Shown here: positions 9,126-16,264 of the stretch, one piece after another
Numbering within the stretch: position 1 is the stretch's first letter
Layout of the letters: each line of letters begins with the position of its first letter
Source: a bacterium
GTDB lineage: Bacteria; Desulfobacterota; Binatia; DP-6
Reading direction: 5' to 3'
DNA length: 64,000 bases
Assembly: GCA_026129405.1 (NCBI GenBank)
Contig: JAHCID010000004.1
Location: forward strand, 1-64,000
Program-made: the position numbers and the translations under genes
Notes under the pieces: generated by a model
Databases searched by the model: none
What the model saw: only the letters and a program-made list of their open reading frames with translations
What the model was told of the DNA's origin: nothing

Positions 9126-9169
9126 GGTGGCACACCGGGTGGCACACCGGGTGGCACACCGTGTGCCAC
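9126..9169. repeat. Three 12-bp tandem repeats ending in a near-perfect hairpin
   Basis: GGTGGCACACCG occurs three times in direct tandem (9126-9137, 9138-9149, 9150-9161). The last copy continues into GTGTGCCAC, so GTGGCACAC-C-GTGTGCCAC (9151-9169) is a 9-bp inverted repeat around one base. It lies about 100 bases upstream of the receiver-STAS gene and just before the glycosidase remnant. It may be a multi-copy regulator binding site; only three copies and no spacers, so not a CRISPR. Confidence 0.6.
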
Positions 9170-9245
9170 GGGTGCCTTTCTAGTCCCGCCGTCCGGCGGG
9201 TCCCGGCGTGTCACTGCGGCGCCGGGGTCGCCGGAATGCCGCGCG

Positions 9246-9560
9246 ATGCGCGTCGGGTGGCGGACGACGGTGGCGGCGGCGCTGCTCGTGGCACGGGCCG
9301 CGGCGGCTGCGCCCTACGGGGGAGCCCCGGCAGGCCGCACGGCCGATCGACGCGGTGGGCCTCCACGCCTACGCCGACGACGCGCGCGACGTGAAGGCGC
9401 AGGTGCGCCGGACAGGTGCGCCGGATACGTTCGCGCGTGCGCACGGTGTCGCCGAGTTGTGGATGACCGGTTCGGCTTCGGCACGCCCGGTCTCGGTCCG
9501 CGCACGGGTGCCGCCGGTCGGCTGGCCGCCGCCCGCGGGAGGACCGCGCAGCGCACGAGA
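9246..9560 (+). pseudogene. Remnant of a secreted clan-A glycosidase
   Basis: An ATG at 9246 opens a convincing signal peptide (MRVGWRTTVAAALLVARAAA, then AAP). About 25 codons later, in the next frame, the text reads PIDAVGLHAYADDARDVKAQ and then VAELWMT, which resembles the last barrel strands of GH5/GH39-like enzymes (usually ending in a W-x-T-E-F-G motif with the nucleophile Glu). After WMT the DNA is acc-gg-ttc-ggc-ttc-ggc-acg: one base is missing where the Glu codon should be, and FGFGTPGLGPRTG continues in the third frame. Most of the barrel is absent. I read this as a decayed gene; the family call is tentative. Confidence 0.4.
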
Positions 9561-9592
9561 TCTCCGGCGCGTCGCGCACCGCGTCGACACGG

Positions 9593-9627
9593 CACGTGTC
9601 TGCACGTGTCTGCACATGTCTTGCACG
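9593..9627. repeat. Short tandem repeat of about 10 bp
   Basis: The unit TGCACGTGTC is repeated with small changes (GCACGTGTC, TGCACGTGTC, TGCACATGTC, TTGCAC) just upstream of the DUF1329 gene. It contains CACGTG palindromes and could be a regulatory site; function is unknown. Confidence 0.45.
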
Positions 9628-9709
9628 CCGCGACGAGCGCGTGTTAGCGACCGCCCCCAGCAGCACACGCGTCGTCGCGGGAGCTCGACGCTCCCAGGGA
9701 GGGTGGTCG

Positions 9710-11107
9710 ATGCCCGTTCGTTTGCTCGCGTTGCTCGTGGTCCTCGTGCTGGTGCGTGCGGTCCCTGCCGGCGCCGGCACGGTCGATGGACGCGAGTGGC
9801 CGCCCGATCCGAGCAAGTACGCGCCCGCGGGCACCGAGGTCGCGCCGGGACTCAAGATCGGCGACACCCTCGATCAGAGCAACGCGCAGACGGCGAAGGA
9901 TCTCCTGCCGCCCGAGGTGCTCTCGCACTTCGAGAAGAACGAGTACCAGAACCCGATCGTCTCCTGGCCCGAGGGCATCATCCATTGGGATCAGTCGTTC
10001 GACGCCGCGACGAAGGAGAACGCGGCGGGACGGTTCCGCGTCGACGAGCAGGGCGCGATCATCGACGCCGCCACCGGAAAGATGCCCGAGTACGTCTACG
10101 GCATCCCGTTCCCCAACGTCTCGCCCGACGACCCGCAGGCGGCGCTGAAGGCGCTGTGGAACAACTTCCACGTCTACTGGAACACGGGCAGCTACAACTT
10201 CAACGCGCAGATCGTCTGGGTGGCACCGACCGGCGTCGACCGCATCTCGCTCCAGGACGTCTACTTCCAGTACTACGAGAACCAGAATCCGCGGTATCGC
10301 GTGCCGAACCCACAGGAGTTCTCGTGGCAGTCGCTCGCCGCCGCGAAGACCCCCGCCGACCTCCAGGGAACGGTGGCGCTCAGCTACCGCTACCGCGATC
10401 CGGCCAAGCGCGACTCGGTGTGGACGTACGTCCCGGCGCTGCGCCGCGTGCGCGCCGTGAGCCCGTCGAACCGCTCCGACGGCTTCCTCGGCTCCGACCT
10501 GAGCCAGGACGACGGCAACTTCTTCGACGCCAAGCCCGAGGACTTCAAGTGGAAGACGGTCGGCGTGAAGGAGGGGCTGCGCTTCGTCGATCCGCTGTCG
10601 ATCAAGGGTGAGGGCGGGGCGCTCCAGTGGGTGCCGTCCGGCGGCTACCGCCAGGTGTGGGACAAGGGCCTGCCGTCGGCCGGGTTCCAGAAGGAAGGGT
10701 GGACGGGCATCGCCTGGGCGCCCGTGAGCGCGGCGCTGGCCAAGCGCAAGTTCCTCGTCATCGAGGGCGTGCCGAACGACCGCTACTACCTCTACGGCAA
10801 GGTCGAGCTGTGGATCGACACGGAGTCGTGGATCGGCGCCTTCAACCGCAAGTTCTCGTGGAAGGGCGAGGCCCTCAACACGTACCAGGTCGACGGCTAC
10901 CTGAATCACCCGACCCAGAACCCCGACGGCGAGTACGACTGGTTCTGGAGCTCGCAGCACGCCTGGCAGTGCGCGGAAGCGCTGAAGCACAACCGCGCGA
11001 CGCTCGCCGGCCTGCGCCAGGACATGACGCTGCCGTTCGACCGGCGGGTGAAGCACAACACCGGCCAGCTCTTCGACGTCAACACGCTCAGCCGGTTCGG
11101 CAAATAG
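9710..11107 (+). CDS. DUF1329 family exported protein
   Basis: A protein of about 465 residues with a signal peptide (MPVRLLALLVVLVLVRAVPAGA) followed by a mature part typical of DUF1329, including the hallmark PALRRVRAVSPSNRSDGF and GSDLSQDDGNFF. Related proteins have a LolA/LolB-like beta fold and are found with outer-membrane transport genes in degraders of hydrophobic compounds. The ATG at 9710 is preceded by AGGGAGG, a good ribosome-binding site, and gives the signal peptide directly. Genes for the usual DUF1302 partner are not in this window. Role in handling lipophilic substrates at the outer membrane is inferred. Confidence 0.88.
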   Translation: MPVRLLALLVVLVLVRAVPAGAGTVDGREWPPDPSKYAPAGTEVAPGLKIGDTLDQSNAQTAKDLLPPEVLSHFEKNEYQNPIVSWPEGIIHWDQSFDAATKENAAGRFRVDEQGAIIDAATGKMPEYVYGIPFPNVSPDDPQAALKALWNNFHVYWNTGSYNFNAQIVWVAPTGVDRISLQDVYFQYYENQNPRYRVPNPQEFSWQSLAAAKTPADLQGTVALSYRYRDPAKRDSVWTYVPALRRVRAVSPSNRSDGFLGSDLSQDDGNFFDAKPEDFKWKTVGVKEGLRFVDPLSIKGEGGALQWVPSGGYRQVWDKGLPSAGFQKEGWTGIAWAPVSAALAKRKFLVIEGVPNDRYYLYGKVELWIDTESWIGAFNRKFSWKGEALNTYQVDGYLNHPTQNPDGEYDWFWSSQHAWQCAEALKHNRATLAGLRQDMTLPFDRRVKHNTGQLFDVNTLSRFGK

Positions 11108-11123
11108 GCGGTCCCGGCGCGGG

Positions 11124-11152
11124 TTGCACATCGCGCACCCTCTCGGGATAGT
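11124..11152 (+). promoter_or_regulatory. Promoter of the ACP mini-operon
   Basis: TTGCAC (11124-11129) and GATAGT (11147-11152) are separated by 17 bp. The predicted transcript start is about 11159, three bases before the ACP ATG, so the mRNA would be practically leaderless. Confidence 0.45.
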
Positions 11153-11161
11153 GGGCGGGCG

Positions 11162-11401
11162 ATGCCCGATGTCCACGACCGCCTGGTCCGCTGCTTCGCC
11201 ACCGTGCTGCCCGCGCTCGACCCGGCCCAGATCGCCACGGCGGTGCTGGGCGAGGCCCCGGGGTGGGACTCGCTCGCGACGATCAACCTGATGCTCGTGA
11301 TCGAGGAGGAGTTCGGCGTGCAGCTGTCGCTCGACGAGCTGCCCGACCTCACGTCGTTCGCGCGCATCAAGGCGCACCTCGAGAAGGAAGCCGCCGCCTG
11401 A
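11162..11401 (+). CDS. Stand-alone acyl carrier protein
   Basis: A 79-residue acidic helical protein with the phosphopantetheine attachment motif GWDSLATINLMLVIEEEFGV (Ser in D-S-L), the usual size and layout of a discrete ACP. It has no strong similarity by eye to the highly conserved fatty-acid AcpP (no DSLDTVEL), so it is probably a dedicated carrier for a specialised acyl group. It is the first gene of a tight cluster with a VOC protein and an acetyltransferase-like protein; the next gene appears to start within its stop codon. A biosynthetic acyl-modification pathway is inferred. Confidence 0.88.
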   Translation: MPDVHDRLVRCFATVLPALDPAQIATAVLGEAPGWDSLATINLMLVIEEEFGVQLSLDELPDLTSFARIKAHLEKEAAA

Positions 11402-11829
11402 CCGACGCGGTCGACCTGCGGCTCCACCACGTCGGCATGCTGGTGGCGGACGTGGCGGCTGCCGCTCCCGGGTATCTCGCGCGCTTCGGCTACGTCGAGC
11501 GCACGGGCGTCATCCACGATCCGACGCAGACCGCCCACGTGCAGTTCCTGCACCGTCCGGGTGAGCCGTTCTACCTCGAGCTGGTCGCGCCCGACGGCCC
11601 GCAGAGCAAGCTCGCCAACGCGCTCGCCAAGGGCGGCGGTCTGCACCACGTCTGCCACAGCACGCCGGACATCGACGCCGCCGTCGCCCATCTGCGTGCC
11701 CAGCAGATGCTCCTGGTCCTGAAGCCGACGCCGGCCGTGGCGTTTGACGGGCGTCGTATCGCCTGGCTCGCCGGTCGCGATCGCCTGCTCCTCGAGCTGG
11801 TCGAGCGCGGGCCGGAGGGCAGCCTCTGA
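11398..11829 (+). CDS. VOC superfamily protein, methylmalonyl-CoA epimerase-like
   Basis: About 143 residues with the two beta-alpha-beta-beta-beta modules of the vicinal-oxygen-chelate fold: LRLHHVGMLVADVAAAAPGY, LELVAPDG, then GGLHHVCHSTPDIDAAVAHL and LLELVERG. Metal ligands H (LHHVG), E (YLEL), H (LHHVC) and E (LLELV) can be placed. No ATG, GTG or TTG lies upstream of the first metal-binding His without a long extension over the ACP gene, so I place the start at CTG 11398, in a CTGA overlap with the ACP stop. Epimerase-like or isomerase chemistry on an ACP- or CoA-bound substrate is a guess. Confidence 0.75.
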   Translation: MTDAVDLRLHHVGMLVADVAAAAPGYLARFGYVERTGVIHDPTQTAHVQFLHRPGEPFYLELVAPDGPQSKLANALAKGGGLHHVCHSTPDIDAAVAHLRAQQMLLVLKPTPAVAFDGRRIAWLAGRDRLLLELVERGPEGSL

Positions 11830-12857
11830 AACGGGTCGAGTTCGAGCCGCAGCTGTTCCCGCTGCTCGACGCGACGCTCGCCCCGGTGGCGCCGGGCGAG
11901 GCGCTTCGCCACCGCCCGTTCGTCGAGCACTTCTACCTGAGCCACCCGTCGTGCCGCCTGCACCTGCTGATGGCGGACGACGGCTCGATCGCCGGCATCC
12001 TCGGCATCGCCCGCATGCGCTTCGAGTGGAACGGCGCGGAGCTGACGATGGCGTTCGGGGCCAACTTCCACGCGCTGCGCCCCGGCGCGGGCGGGCTGCT
12101 CTATCTCCACTGGACGCGCTCGGCCCCCGTCGGTCTCGTCTTCGGGGGCAGCACCGACGCGCATCGCATCTACCGCGAGCAGAAGTGGGTCTACTTCCCG
12201 GGGGCACGCGTGATGATGCTGAACCCCGAGCCGCTCCAGCGCCCCGGCGATCCGCTCTGGCGGCGCGTCGCGCGGCAGCTGCGGGCGCGCGTCCAGCGCA
12301 AGCCGATCGGTCGCTACGGCGTGCGACTCCCCGCTGCGGCGCGCGGCGTGACGGTTCGCGAGGAGGCCCGCTGGGACGAGGCGCTCCTGCCGCGCCGCTC
12401 GCCGTTCGCCCTACGCTATGCGCCGCCGCTCGACGAGCTCACCTGGCGCTATGCGCTCGATCTGCCCCACGTGCGCTACCGTCTGTTCCGCGTCAGCCGT
12501 GACGGCACGCCGTGCGGGTACGTCGTGCTCCAGGACCGGCCCGAGCGCATCCTCGTCGCCCACGCCGACGGCGAGGATCCCGGGGCGCTCGCGGGGGGCA
12601 TCGTGCGGGCGGTGCTCGCGGTCGGCGGAACGGATCGCACCGCGCGCAGCGTGGTCCTGGCCAGCACGTGCCCGACGATGCGCGAGGTGTTCCTCGACGT
12701 CGGCTTCCGGGTCCGCGCGGAGCGGCCGCTCGCGATGCGGGCGTTCCGCCCGTCGCAGGCGCTGCCGGCCGATCCGGGCGGCTGGCTCGTGAGCTTCGAT
12801 TGGGGCGACAACGGGCTGCGCACCCCGTTCCTCGACCAGCCCGCCGTCCCTGCGTGA
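11826..12857 (+). CDS. GNAT/FemAB-like acyltransferase
   Basis: About 343 residues with a GNAT-like pattern: an N-terminal core (RLHLLMADDGSIAGILGIAR, then GANFHALRPGAGGLLYLHW and GSTDAHRIYREQKWVYFPG) and a second similar half (VRYRLFRVSRDGTPCGYVVL, MREVFLDVGFRV). This suggests two tandem acetyltransferase folds. The reading frame is open from CTG 11826, which overlaps the stop of the VOC gene as CTGA; the intervening codons (KRVEFEPQLFPLLDATL) look like real protein. The first GTG is at 11886. Together with the ACP it may transfer an ACP-borne acyl group to an amine, which is inference only. Confidence 0.65.
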   Translation: MKRVEFEPQLFPLLDATLAPVAPGEALRHRPFVEHFYLSHPSCRLHLLMADDGSIAGILGIARMRFEWNGAELTMAFGANFHALRPGAGGLLYLHWTRSAPVGLVFGGSTDAHRIYREQKWVYFPGARVMMLNPEPLQRPGDPLWRRVARQLRARVQRKPIGRYGVRLPAAARGVTVREEARWDEALLPRRSPFALRYAPPLDELTWRYALDLPHVRYRLFRVSRDGTPCGYVVLQDRPERILVAHADGEDPGALAGGIVRAVLAVGGTDRTARSVVLASTCPTMREVFLDVGFRVRAERPLAMRAFRPSQALPADPGGWLVSFDWGDNGLRTPFLDQPAVPA

Positions 12858-12883
12858 AGTTTTCATAACGCGGATAGGGTTGC

Positions 12884-12913
12884 TTGACGCTCGCCGGAGC
12901 CGGCGCCTCTAAT
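12884..12913 (+). promoter_or_regulatory. Sigma-70-type promoter giving a leaderless mRNA
   Basis: TTGACG (12884-12889), an 18-bp spacer and TCTAAT (12908-12913). The expected +1 is 12920, which is the A of the ATG of the small exported protein. Confidence 0.6.
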
Positions 12914-12919
12914 GTCGGG

Positions 12920-13216
12920 ATGACCCGCCACGGCGCCGCCGCGATCCTCCTCTCCGCCTGGGTTCTCATCGAGGTCCCCCCCGACACGATGGACAGCCAG
13001 GCGCAGGCGCCGGCGATCGGCAAGGCGCGACGCATCCAGACCTTCGCCTCGTACCAGGACTGCGACAACTATCGCATCGAGATCATGCAGGACGAGGCGA
13101 TGACGGGCAGCGACGTCGGCCTCGACCAGACGAACCAGATGCGCTGCGTGCCCGAGGCGCAGCTGAACCCGGCGCCGACCACCACCACCGTCCCGGCGCC
13201 CCCCGGCGGAAGCTGA
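12920..13216 (+). CDS. Small exported hypothetical protein
   Basis: A 98-residue protein I do not recognise. It starts MTRHGAAAILLSAWVLIEV, a short hydrophobic segment that may be a signal peptide or anchor. The middle has two cysteines (YQDCDNYR and MRCVPEAQ) about 40 residues apart that could form a disulfide, and the end is a Pro/Thr-rich tail (NPAPTTTTVPAPPGGS), a style also seen in the large secreted protein at 59495-63271. The start was chosen because it coincides with the transcript start of a clear promoter. It is followed closely by the aldehyde dehydrogenase gene. Confidence 0.65.
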   Translation: MTRHGAAAILLSAWVLIEVPPDTMDSQAQAPAIGKARRIQTFASYQDCDNYRIEIMQDEAMTGSDVGLDQTNQMRCVPEAQLNPAPTTTTVPAPPGGS

Positions 13217-13261
13217 CGGCTCGCCTTGGCCGCCGTGCGGCCGGGGTGTACGACCGACGAC

Positions 13262-14713
13262 GTGGAGCACGGAGCCGAGATCGTCGCGCCACGGCAGCTC
13301 TGGATCGGCGGCCGCTGGCGCGCCGCCGCCGACGGCGCGACCTTCCCGGTGATCGACCCGGCCACCGAGGAGCAGATCGCCGCCGTCGCGGACGGCACGG
13401 CGGCCGACCTGCTCGACGCGGTCGCGGCGGCCGAGGCCGCGCGCCATGCATGGGCGGCCCGCCCGCCGCGCGAGCGCGGCGAGGTCCTGCGTCGGATTCA
13501 CGCAGAGATGCTCGCGCACGCCGACGCGCTCGCCGAGCTCATCGTCCGCGAGAACGGCAAAGCGCTCGGCGAGGCGCGCAGCGAGGTGACGTACGCGGCG
13601 GAGTTCTTCCGCTGGTATGCCGAGGAGGCCGTGCGCCTCGAGGGCCGCGTGGTGACGGCACCGGGCGGCGCGAACCGCATTCTCGTGCTGCACCAGCCGA
13701 TCGGCGTCGCCCTGTGCATCACGCCCTGGAACTTCCCCGCGGCCATGGCGACGCGGAAGATCGCGCCCGCGCTGGCCGCGGGATGCGGGGTGGTGCTGAA
13801 GCCCGCCAGCGAGACGCCGCTCACGGCGCTCGCGCTCGCGGCACTCTATGCCGCCGCGGGGGTGCCGGCCGGCCTCGTCAACGTCGTGCCCACCCGCCGG
13901 CATCGCGAGGCCGTCGGCGCCGCGCTCCGCGATGCGCGCGTGCGCAAGCTGAGCTTCACGGGCTCGACCGAGGTGGGCCGCGCGCTGCTCGCCCAGGCGG
14001 CCGAGCGGGTGGTGAAATGCTCGATGGAGCTCGGCGGCAACGCCCCGTTCGTCGTCTTCGCCGACGCCGACCTCGAGGGTGCGATCGCAGGCGCCATGAT
14101 CGCCAAGATGCGCCACGGCGGCGAGGCGTGCACGGCGGCCAACCGTTTCCTCGTCGAAGCCTCGATCGCGCCGGCGTTCACGGCGCGCCTGGCCGCGGCG
14201 ATGGGGGCGCTGCGCATGGGGCCCGGCCTGGCGCCCGGCGTCGAGCTCGGCCCGATGGTGAACGCCGCGACGCGCGACAAGATCGACGGGCTGGTACGGA
14301 CGGCCGTCGCCGGCGGCGCCCGCGTCGTCACCGGAGGGGTGCGGCCGCGCGGGCGCGGCTTCTTCTATCCGCCGACCGTGCTCGCCGACGTCGCACCGGA
14401 CGCCGCGATCCTGGGTGAGGAGATCTTCGGTCCCGTCGCCCCGATCGTGACCTTCGACGACGAGGCGACGGCCGTGCGGCTCGCGAACGCGACCGAGCAC
14501 GGGCTCACGGCCTACGTCTTCACCGGCGATCTCGCGCGTGGGCTGCGCGTCGCCGAGCGCATCGAGGCGGGCATGGTCGGCCTCAACCGCGGCCTCGTCT
14601 CCGACCCCGCGGCGCCGTTCGGCGGCATGAAGCAGAGCGGCGTCGGACGCGAGGGCGGGCGCGAAGGCCTGCTCGCCTTCACCGAGACGCAGTACGTCGC
14701 GGTCGCCTGGTGA
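13262..14713 (+). CDS. NAD(P)-dependent aldehyde dehydrogenase, succinate-semialdehyde type
   Basis: A full-length ALDH of about 483 residues. ITPWNFPAAMATRKIAPALA, then LKPASETP, form the cofactor-binding region; FTGSTEVGRALL and MELGGNAPFVVFADADL carry the catalytic Glu; GGEACTAANRF carries the nucleophile Cys. EEIFGPVAPI and PFGGMKQSGVGREGG complete the fold. The closest family by eye is succinate-semialdehyde dehydrogenase (GabD). The GTG at 13262 was taken because the consensus begins near VAPRQLWIGG; a TTG at 13226 would add twelve residues. It would oxidise an aldehyde to an acid in the cytoplasm; specificity is not proven. Confidence 0.88.
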   Translation: MEHGAEIVAPRQLWIGGRWRAAADGATFPVIDPATEEQIAAVADGTAADLLDAVAAAEAARHAWAARPPRERGEVLRRIHAEMLAHADALAELIVRENGKALGEARSEVTYAAEFFRWYAEEAVRLEGRVVTAPGGANRILVLHQPIGVALCITPWNFPAAMATRKIAPALAAGCGVVLKPASETPLTALALAALYAAAGVPAGLVNVVPTRRHREAVGAALRDARVRKLSFTGSTEVGRALLAQAAERVVKCSMELGGNAPFVVFADADLEGAIAGAMIAKMRHGGEACTAANRFLVEASIAPAFTARLAAAMGALRMGPGLAPGVELGPMVNAATRDKIDGLVRTAVAGGARVVTGGVRPRGRGFFYPPTVLADVAPDAAILGEEIFGPVAPIVTFDDEATAVRLANATEHGLTAYVFTGDLARGLRVAERIEAGMVGLNRGLVSDPAAPFGGMKQSGVGREGGREGLLAFTETQYVAVAW

Positions 14714-14715
14714 GC

Positions 14716-15345
14716 TCAGGCGAGACGACGCTGCAACGCCTTGATCGACGCGAGCTGCTCGGGCGTCAGCGCGAACCGCGTCGGGCCGAGCTGGCCCTGC
14801 ACCTCGCGCGAGTCGGCCATGCGCGCGAGCGTCGCCCGCGGGATGTCGATGCGCAGGATCTCCTTGACGCGGCTGCCCTGGCGGACGGCGGTGACCACTT
14901 CGGTCTTGTAGGACGTCACCGCACAGTCGTACGGGGTGCCGTCGATCGACAGCATCATGGTCTTCGCGTCGCGGTACGCCGAGCCGGAGCCGTCCGTTTC
15001 GATGACGGCCTCGACCTTGCCGGGGTCGCCGGCGACGGTGCGGAACGCGATCCAGTGCCGCGAGCGGGCACCGGCCTCGCGCTCGAGGAGGCTGAACGCG
15101 GTCTGGACGCCAGCGCCGTCCCCCTTCGTGGTGACCGTCTCCTCGGCGCGCCGCTCGAGCGCCGCCGCGAGCGGCGCCGACGGGGCCTCGCGCTTCAGGG
15201 TGGCCACCTCGTTCTCGAGCTCGGCGACGCGCGCGCGCAGGCGCGCGTTCTCGTCCTCGAGCCGGCGGAGCGCGGCGTCGTCGGCCAGTGCGGGGCCCGC
15301 GAGGGCGAGCAGGAGGACGAAGCTCCACAGGGGATGCGACCGCAT
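14716..15345 (-). CDS. Secreted coiled-coil protein of unknown function
   Basis: About 209 residues: signal peptide MRSHPLWSFVLLLALAGPAL(A) followed by a heptad-like coiled coil (ALRRLEDENARLRARVAELE, residues ~25-50), then a beta-rich domain with IAFRTVAGDPGKVEAVIETD and MMLSIDGTPYDCAVTSYKT and a helical tail ending in ASIKALQRRLA. I do not recognise the family. It is convergent with the aldehyde dehydrogenase gene, with the stops two bases apart. The start ATG at 15345 sits directly before the signal peptide. A periplasmic or outer-membrane-associated location is likely. Confidence 0.7.
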   Translation of the reverse strand: MRSHPLWSFVLLLALAGPALADDAALRRLEDENARLRARVAELENEVATLKREAPSAPLAAALERRAEETVTTKGDGAGVQTAFSLLEREAGARSRHWIAFRTVAGDPGKVEAVIETDGSGSAYRDAKTMMLSIDGTPYDCAVTSYKTEVVTAVRQGSRVKEILRIDIPRATLARMADSREVQGQLGPTRFALTPEQLASIKALQRRLA

Positions 15346-15391
15346 GGCGCGGGCTGCTATCAGACGGCGTCGCAGCGGGCCAGCACGGTGC

Positions 15392-16063
15392 TCAGCTGGA
15401 GCGACGTCGCAACGTCCGTGGGGCGGGCTCCGGCGCGGGGCCGGCAAAGAGGCGGCCGAGCGCGCTCTTGACGAAGCGGCGCTGGCGCATGACGGCCGCG
15501 GGGCTGCGCGGATCCTGCTGCGTGACCGCCTCGAACAGGGCGGCGCTCGCGAAATACCCGAAGATGAGGAGGTAGAGCGCCGAGGCCAGGTGGGGCATGT
15601 CGGCCGGCGCCCACGGCGTGCGCGTCTCGGCGAGCGCGCGCAGGCCCTGCTGGTAGAGCGGGCGCAGGAGGCGCGGGATGACGCTCGGCAGGTAGCGCCG
15701 ATCTTCGAGCGCGGCGCGCTGGATCAGGCGGGGCAGGTGCGGGTGGTCGGCGAGGTAGACGACGAGCCGATCGACGGCCGTTTCGCCCCAGCTGCCCGGC
15801 GCGCCCGCCGCTGCGCTCTCCGCGACGAGCCCGAGGATGGGCTCGATGCCGCGCGCGAGCACGGCCTCGTAGAGCGCGCGCTTGTGGCGGAAGTGGTGGT
15901 AGAGGCTCGCCTGGTTGCGCAGGCCCGCGTCGGCGGCGATCTCGCGCATGGAGACGCCGGCGAAGCCGCGCTCCGCGAAGCGGCGCTCCGCGGCGTCGAG
16001 GATGACGTCGCGCGTCGACGCCGCTTCTCGACCGCGGGCGGCGGCCGGGGTGCGCCGGCTCAT
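15392..16063 (-). CDS. TetR/AcrR family transcriptional regulator
   Basis: About 223 residues. The HTH is clear: VILDAAERRFAERGFAGVSM, REIAADAGLRNQASLYHHFR and HKRALYEAVLARGIEPIL. It resembles the TetR protein at 6460-7119 through the HTH and into the ligand domain, so the two are probably paralogues. It is divergent from the Zn-alcohol dehydrogenase, with about 200 bases between the starts, so it may repress that gene; no obvious palindrome like the 6397 site was found in this gap. The ATG at 16063 precedes an Ala/Arg-rich tail of ~18 residues before the HTH. Confidence 0.88.
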   Translation of the reverse strand: MSRRTPAAARGREAASTRDVILDAAERRFAERGFAGVSMREIAADAGLRNQASLYHHFRHKRALYEAVLARGIEPILGLVAESAAAGAPGSWGETAVDRLVVYLADHPHLPRLIQRAALEDRRYLPSVIPRLLRPLYQQGLRALAETRTPWAPADMPHLASALYLLIFGYFASAALFEAVTQQDPRSPAAVMRQRRFVKSALGRLFAGPAPEPAPRTLRRRSS

Positions 16064-16185
16064 GGACGTCTCCTCATGTGCGCGCGTTCCTCCCCGCCGC
16101 GCGGGTGCGCGGCCGCCGCTTCCGTAGCCCGAGGCGGTGCGGAAGTCCACGCGCGCCGCGACCGCGCCGGCGTCGGAGCGCGCGC

Positions 16186-16215
16186 TTGACGCCTCTTTTC
16201 GCCCCGGCCTATAGC
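16186..16215 (+). promoter_or_regulatory. Promoter of the alcohol dehydrogenase gene
   Basis: TTGACG (16186-16191), an 18-bp spacer and TATAGC (16210-16215). Predicted +1 near 16222, leaving a 43-base leader that contains GGGAGGGG, a clear ribosome-binding site, before ATG 16265. This contrasts with the leaderless promoters nearby. Confidence 0.6.
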
Positions 16216-16264
16216 CCTGACCCTCACGTCAACTTTGCAGCACCCACGCGGGAGGGGTTACGCG

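Noticed and set aside
9126-9169. Possible CRISPR array
   Set aside because: Only three directly adjacent 12-bp copies with no spacers.
11263-11397. ATG at 11263 as start of the VOC protein
   Set aside because: It would add 45 Arg-rich residues read out of frame through the ACP gene.
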